In this document: positions 60,240-64,000 of the stretch, in pieces
Layout of the letters: each line of letters starts with the position of its first letter
Numbering within the stretch: the first letter of the stretch is position 1
The notes under the pieces: model-generated
The model's input: only the letters and a program-made list of their open reading frames with translations
Told to the model about the DNA's origin: nothing
The model's database searches: none
Assembly: GCF_000473245.1 (NCBI RefSeq)
Contig: NC_022524.1
Coordinates: forward strand, 582,501 to 646,500
Direction: 5' to 3'
Length of the DNA: 64,000 nucleotides
Origin: Bacillus infantis NRRL B-14911
GTDB lineage: Bacteria; Bacillota; Bacilli; Bacillales; Cytobacillaceae
Made by a program: the position numbers and the translations under genes

Positions 60240-60342
60240 GAAAAAGGCAAACCTGTTGAAAGATAGGGACGCAAAGTCACAGGTCTACCGCGCCTATTGA
60301 GAGTAAAGTCGGATGAGGCGCCAGGACGGCTGGATTGCCTGG
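60240..60342 (+). promoter_or_regulatory. Cyclic di-GMP-I (GEMM) riboswitch upstream of sinI
   Basis: Conserved core: GGCAAACC (60246-60253), a helix capped by a GAAA tetraloop (60258-60261), GGGACGCAAAG (60266-60276), then the second arm ending GACGGCTGGATTGCC (60325-60339), corresponding to the GCCGGGTTACC part of the GEMM consensus. The tetraloop and its receptor arm are both present. The platform after it is short (weak AATAC/GTATT hairpin, then the sinI ribosome-binding site), so translational control is possible. Confidence 0.85.
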
Positions 60343-60377
60343 AATACGAAATGTATTTTAGGGGGAAGAGAAGGGTT

Positions 60378-60518
60378 ATGAAAAATAATATGCAGGAAAT
60401 GGACATGGAATGGGTCGCACTAATTACTGAGGCGAAGGAAATAGGCCTGAAAAAAGAAGATATACTTAACTTTCTTGCCGGCCAGCCGGCAGTGGATCTG
60501 GTAGCGGATAACGGCTGA
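60378..60518 (+). CDS. sinI: SinI-type antirepressor
   Basis: 46 residues from the ATG at 60378 (GAGAAGGG upstream). MDMEWVALITEAKEIGLKKEDILNFL is the SinI hook domain that pairs with SinR and displaces it from DNA (compare LDQEWVELMVEAKEA in B. subtilis SinI). The upstream in-frame codons to 60297 overlap the riboswitch and are not used. It lies convergent to sinR instead of in tandem as in B. subtilis. Expression is probably set by Spo0A and c-di-GMP. Confidence 0.88.
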   Translation: MKNNMQEMDMEWVALITEAKEIGLKKEDILNFLAGQPAVDLVADNG

Positions 60519-60543
60519 AAACTAACAACAGAATATAGAAAGC

Positions 60544-60576
60544 TAAGTGTTTCTCTTCAGGAGAAATGCTTTTTTA
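60544..60576 (+). terminator. Terminator after sinI
   Basis: AAGTGTTTCTC pairs with GAGAAATGCTT, then TTTTT. A further inverted repeat GAGGCTGT/ACAGCCTC (60602-60650) lies before the convergent sinR end. Confidence 0.75.
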
Positions 60577-60657
60577 TTTTGCGGGGACAAAGGAGGTTAC
60601 GGAGGCTGTCAAGCTTGGTGACTGGTTGTCCTTGTTTGTATAACAGCCTCGGAGCAG

Positions 60658-60981
60658 TTATTTTTTTTGGTTGATCCTCCATTTATTGAATTCGAGGAAT
60701 TCACGGAACTGGTCTTTTGAGATGCCGGAATCCATTGCTTCTTTGACGATATTCATCCATTCAGAATCCAGCTCTTCTTTATTAGGCTGGTCCAGGATCA
60801 GTGTATCAACCGGAACATGAAGAACAGCAGAAATTTTTTCTAAAAATTGAATGGAAGGATTCGTCTGAAGGTTTCTTTCCAGGGAGCTTAGGTAGGATTT
60901 TGCTACGCCTGCCTGTTCAGCGAGCTCTGATAATGACATCTTTCTCTCCTGACGCAGTCTTTTTACACGTTCGCCAATCAT
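60658..60981 (-). CDS. sinR: SinR master biofilm repressor (paralogue 2)
   Basis: 107 residues. Helix-turn-helix ERVKRLRQERKMSLSELAEQAGVAKSYLSSLERNLQTNPSIQFLEKI is nearly the B. subtilis SinR sequence, and LDSEWMNIVKEAMDSGISKDQFREFLEFNKW is its hook domain. Represses matrix genes and is antagonised by SinI. ATG at 60981 chosen with AAAGGTG upstream; a GTG three codons earlier is possible. Its promoter has GAAC-N5-GTTC. Confidence 0.92.
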   Translation of the reverse strand: MIGERVKRLRQERKMSLSELAEQAGVAKSYLSSLERNLQTNPSIQFLEKISAVLHVPVDTLILDQPNKEELDSEWMNIVKEAMDSGISKDQFREFLEFNKWRINQKK

Positions 60982-61035
60982 TGATTCCACACACCTTTTA
61001 TCCAGAAGTTATATGATCGAAGGGTTATTTATTAA

Positions 61036-61048
61036 GAACGATTTGTTC
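61036..61048. promoter_or_regulatory. GAAC-N5-GTTC operator before sinR
   Basis: GAACGATTTGTTC, same design and spacing as GAACATTAAGTTC at 57271-57283 before the other SinR-like gene. Confidence 0.5.
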
Positions 61049-61148
61049 AATCACTATATTTCATTTTAACACAATTGTAATATCTTTTCCTAAGAGTCCA
61101 GACGAAAAAATCAAATTTTTCTTAATAGAAACTGAATCCGCTGAAGAC

Positions 61149-61179
61149 TTGAACTTTACGTTAACGTAAATGTTATATT
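61149..61179 (+). promoter_or_regulatory. MerR-type promoter with 19-bp spacer and perfect palindrome
   Basis: TTGAAC (61149-61154), exactly 19 bases, TATATT (61174-61179). The spacer begins with the 16-bp perfect palindrome TTTACGTTAACGTAAA (61155-61170). Over-long spacers with a central dyad are the hallmark of promoters controlled by MerR proteins. Confidence 0.82.
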
Positions 61180-61213
61180 GGTGTCAGAATAGTGAAAGAA
61201 TTCGGGTGATAGC

Positions 61214-61597
61214 ATGGAATACACCATTTCGGAGCTGGCAAAGGCTTTCGATGTCAGCACAAGAACCATCAGATATTACGAAGAGCTTGGCTTATTATGC
61301 CCTAATAGAAATGAAAACGGCAGAAGAATTTTTGCCAAAAAGGATTATATCCGGCTGAAGCTGATTTTCCGGGGCAAGCGCTTCGGATTTAAGCTGGATG
61401 AAATCAAAGAGATGATTGTGCTGTTTGACCAGGACCGTTCAGGTCGGAAACAGCTGGAGCGGACGGTCGAGTATGGCAGGGAGAGAGTAAAGGAGGTGAA
61501 CGCCCGCATCGAGGAGCTGCTTTTTTTAAAAGAGGAAATGGAAAAGATGCTGGATCAATTCGAAAAAAGGCTGAACGAAAAGGGGGATCATATATGA
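61214..61597 (+). CDS. MerR-family regulator of the acyl-CoA operon
   Basis: 127 residues. N-terminal MerR winged helix (YTISELAKAFDVSTRTIRYYEELGLL, NGRRIFAKKDYIRLKLI), then the dimerisation coiled coil (about 80-120); no cysteines, so not a metal sensor. The first gene of an operon for acyl-CoA synthetase and dehydrogenase. The TTTACGTTAACGTAAA dyad resembles LiuR sites that control branched-chain amino acid or fatty acid degradation, which I recall from Proteobacteria. Overlaps the next gene by 4 bases. Confidence 0.9.
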   Translation: MEYTISELAKAFDVSTRTIRYYEELGLLCPNRNENGRRIFAKKDYIRLKLIFRGKRFGFKLDEIKEMIVLFDQDRSGRKQLERTVEYGRERVKEVNARIEELLFLKEEMEKMLDQFEKRLNEKGDHI

Positions 61598-63111
61598 ACG
61601 TATCTGAACTGCTGGCGAGGAAAGGAAGAAAATATCCAAACAGGGAGGCTCTCATTTCAGGAGAGGAGAGGCTTTCCTATAAAGAGCTGAACAGCAGGGT
61701 CAATAAGCTGGCAGATGCATTGAGGGCAAGGGGCTATGCGAAAGGAGATAGAATTCTGCTTTTCATGCCGAATGTCCCGGAATTTGTGGTTACTTATTTC
61801 GCGGCGGTGAGGATTGGTGCGCTGATTGTGCCAGTGAACAGCCGGCTGACGTGATCTGAATTGGGATATATTTTGGATCACAGCGGGGCGAGGGCCATAT
61901 TTGCTCATGAGATGCTGCTTGAACAGACGGGAGGTTTGAATGAACGGACTGGTCTTGATTGTGTGAAGACAGGCAGCTCAGTTGCTGGATGGAACAGTTT
62001 TAAAGAACTGGTGGCGAGCGGCAGGGATTTAGATGCGGGAATTCCCTTGATAGAGGATGACGAGGCGGCTATCCTTTACACGTCAGGTACGACCGGAAGT
62101 CCGAAGGGGGTGCTGTTCACGCACCGCAATATTCTTTCTGCGGCTATCATGATGGCGGTGGAGATGAGGATGAAGCCGGAAAGCCGCATGCTCCATTTGA
62201 TGCCGCTGAGCCACTCGGCACCGCTCCATCTGTTCCTGATTGCAGGCACCTATGTGGGGGCAGCCCATATCATGGCACCCATTTTCACACCGGAAGTTCT
62301 GTTAAAGCTCGTCTCTTCGGAAAAAGCGACCCATTTCTTCGGGGCGCCGGTTGCCTATCTTTTCACAGCCAAGCAGCCTGATATTGAAAAATACGATTTG
62401 TCTTCGATGGAGTATTGGGTGTACGGCGGGGCTCCGCTTGGAGAAAAAGAAGTCCGGCTTGTGAAGGAGCGGCTGAAAACGGACAGCCTCTATTGTGTGT
62501 ATGGACTGACAGAGGCCGGGCCGAGCGGGACTCTGCTGCTGGCTGGCGAACACGGACAGAAGGCTGGCAGCATCGGGAAGAGGGCGGCACTTGGAACGGA
62601 AATCATGATTGCCGATGAAAAAGGCAATCCAGTCGAGCCGGGCGAGGTTGGCGAAATCCTTCTGAAGGGCGAAGCTGTCATGAAGGGATATTATAAGGAT
62701 TCCGAAAAAACAGCGGAAATGATTAAGGGTGGCTGGCTCTATTCCGGTGATATGGCCAGATTTGATGAGGACGGCTACATCTGGGTCGTTGATCGGAAGA
62801 AGGATATGATCATTTCAGGCGGGGTCAATATTTTCCCGAAAGAGATTGAAGAGCTGCTGGCCTCGCATCCTGCCATTGCCGAGACGGCAGTTGTGGGCGT
62901 GCCGCATCCGGAGTGGGGCGAGACGGTTAAGGCATATGTGGTTCTGAAACAGCCTGGAAGTCTGGATAAGATTGAGTTAAAGGCATTTTTGTCAGGAAAA
63001 ATAGCTGATTATAAGATTCCGAAATTATATGAAGAAATAGAGGCGCTGCCGCGGAATGCGACAGGCAAGATTTTGAAGCAGTCATTGAGAGAACAGAAGG
63101 AATCTGTTTGA
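61594..63111 (+). pseudogene. AMP-binding acyl-CoA synthetase interrupted by an in-frame TGA
   Basis: An adenylate-forming acid-CoA ligase of 505 codons, complete except for a TGA at 61852-61854 (after PVNSRLT, before SELGYILDHSGA). P-loop YTSGTTGSPKGVLFTH, YGLTEAGP and the C-terminal YIWVVDRKKDMIISGG and ATGKILK motifs are all intact. The family does not have cysteine at the TGA position and no SECIS-like stem follows, so a nonsense mutation, sequencing error or leaky stop fits better than selenocysteine. If functional, it activates a fatty or branched acid with CoA and ATP. Confidence 0.75.
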
Positions 63112-63123
63112 GGAGGGGAACTT

Positions 63124-64000
63124 TTGAATTTTTATAAAGATGATCCTAATTTGGCATTTGTACTGAAGCAGTATATGTATGAGGACTTTTTTGCTTGGGC
63201 TGAAAAGGAGCTTGAAGCTTTTGGAGGGTTATGCGCAGGCGAGATCGACGAGCGTGCGGTCCATACAGACAGGGAAGGCCAGCCGCGGCTGATCAAGTAT
63301 GACAAAATGGGCAATGATATTTCCCATGTCTGGCTGAATGAGGGATATAAGAAAACGGTAGAGCAGACTTATAATGCGGGCATTGTCGGCTATGTCCACA
63401 AGGAGATTCCGGAGCTTGGGCGCAAGGGGAATTATGTGTATTCGTATGCACAGGGATATCTGCTGTCACAGACGGAGCCTGGCTTTTACTGCCCGGTCAC
63501 TTTAACGATGGCGACCGCTTATCTGATCGATCATTATGCGGATGAAGAGCTGAAGGAGAAGTATTTGCCTCATGTGATCAGCACGGGCGAGACCGAGCTG
63601 TTTGAAGGTGCGACCTTTCTGACGGAGAGGCAGGGCGGCTCTGATGTAGGCGCCAATGAGGTGAAGGCCGTGCTGGAGGACGGCCAGTACCGGATTTATG
63701 GGGAAAAATACTTTGCCTCCAATGCGGGTGCATGCGGAGTGGCAATGGTTTTGGCCAGGAGAGAGGGAGCGGCTTCTGGATCGAAAGGCTTGAGCTTGTT
63801 CCTTGTTCCATGGCGGAAGGAGACCGGCGAGCTGAACGGACTTGAGATCAGGCGGCTGAAGGATAAGCTTGGCGTCCGCGCTGTGCCGTCAGGAGAAGTG
63901 GTGTTCCACGGGGCAGAGGCCCATCTGGTAGGCGATGCGGATAAAGGAATCCACTATATGATGGAGGCGCTTAATCTGTCGCGGATCTGCAATAGCGTGG
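63124..64000 (+). CDS. Acyl-CoA dehydrogenase (AidB-like), cut by window end
   Basis: The first 292 residues of a gene that runs off the window. TTG start with GGAGGGG upstream, 12 bases after the synthetase gene. NFYKDDPNLAFVLKQYM at the N-terminus, PVTLTMATAYLID, ATFLTERQGGSDVGANEVKA and YGEKYFASNAGA are the FAD and substrate motifs of the AidB-like acyl-CoA dehydrogenase branch. Oxidises acyl-CoA to enoyl-CoA. The reading frame is open to the last base. Confidence 0.9.
   Translation, partial: MNFYKDDPNLAFVLKQYMYEDFFAWAEKELEAFGGLCAGEIDERAVHTDREGQPRLIKYDKMGNDISHVWLNEGYKKTVEQTYNAGIVGYVHKEIPELGRKGNYVYSYAQGYLLSQTEPGFYCPVTLTMATAYLIDHYADEELKEKYLPHVISTGETELFEGATFLTERQGGSDVGANEVKAVLEDGQYRIYGEKYFASNAGACGVAMVLARREGAASGSKGLSLFLVPWRKETGELNGLEIRRLKDKLGVRAVPSGEVVFHGAEAHLVGDADKGIHYMMEALNLSRICNSV

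Noticed and set aside
61852-61854. Selenocysteine codon in the acyl-CoA synthetase
   Set aside because: Homologous position is not cysteine and no SECIS-like stem with a G-containing loop lies 16-37 nt downstream; the only nearby pairing includes the TGA itself.
1-64000. tRNA, rRNA, replication origin, prophage genes
   Set aside because: None seen on either strand by eye; absence of short RNAs cannot be guaranteed without a covariance search.

Overview
The window is chromosomal DNA of a motile, endospore-forming Bacillaceae (Bacillota; Bacillus, Mesobacillus or Cytobacillus-like). Evidence: a cotJABC spore-coat operon, motA-motB, two SinR-type regulators with a SinI, SipW and a TasA/camelysin-type fibre protein, a SigO-type sigma module, hutH, topB, Bacillus-style ribosome-binding sites with frequent TTG/GTG starts, and many Rho-independent terminators. 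The core DNA is of moderate GC. One stretch, about 19.4-24.75 kb, is clearly richer in A+T and was probably acquired.

Layout. 0-8 kb: ABC-F ATPase behind a hairpin-rich leader, cotJABC (minus), a SpoVB/YkvU-like flippase, DUF1284, an ECF sigma factor, a TrkA-C membrane protein and a CorA transporter. 8.1-8.8 kb: about a dozen 52-bp hairpin repeats. 8.9-13.4 kb: SDR/TetR pair sharing an operator, thioesterase, GNAT, CDF exporter. 13.5-19.4 kb: a MITE-like element, then tatC-tatA next to a Tat-exported gluconate-dehydrogenase-type oxidoreductase, a cytochrome c lipoprotein and a ZIP transporter. 19.8-24.7 kb: an array of seven small genes (unknown, unknown, Nudix, membrane protein, GNAT, GNAT, MazG-like) separated by a recurring ~86-bp repeat with inverted ends and an internal terminator. 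It resembles an integron cassette array without a visible integrase. 24.8-33.4 kb: a UGA-containing peroxiredoxin-like gene, yetJ, mscL, a preQ1-riboswitch queF/transporter operon, panF with its DUF997 partner, acylphosphatase, a lipoprotein and an M29 aminopeptidase. 33.6-47.6 kb: MFS, topB, sigO-yvrJ-rsoA-like operon, pssA, hutH, a second UGA-containing peroxiredoxin, a sodium symporter, DUF1992, DUF421, motAB. 47.7-56.2 kb: MFS, an intact IS256-family element with an 8-bp target duplication inside a 20-21-bp tandem repeat, a MarR/MFS pair, alanine symporter, psuK-psuG. 56.2-61 kb: a biofilm-type locus (class D sortase, two SinR, SipW, TasA/CalY, an LPDTA-anchored protein, and SinI behind a c-di-GMP-I riboswitch). 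61.1-64 kb: a MerR-controlled acyl-CoA operon cut by the window end.

Most notable. (1) Two separate thiol-peroxidase-type genes carry an in-frame UGA exactly where the family has its redox cysteine. Each is followed, 17-27 nt later, by a 7-bp stem with a 4-nt loop containing GU, the design of a bacterial SECIS. This indicates selenocysteine decoding in a Bacillaceae. (2) The cassette-like array, including one acetyltransferase ORF whose last 30 residues are encoded by the repeat itself. (3) A c-di-GMP riboswitch directly upstream of sinI, which would tie second-messenger level to the SinI/SinR matrix switch. All functional assignments rest on reading motifs by eye; no searches were run.
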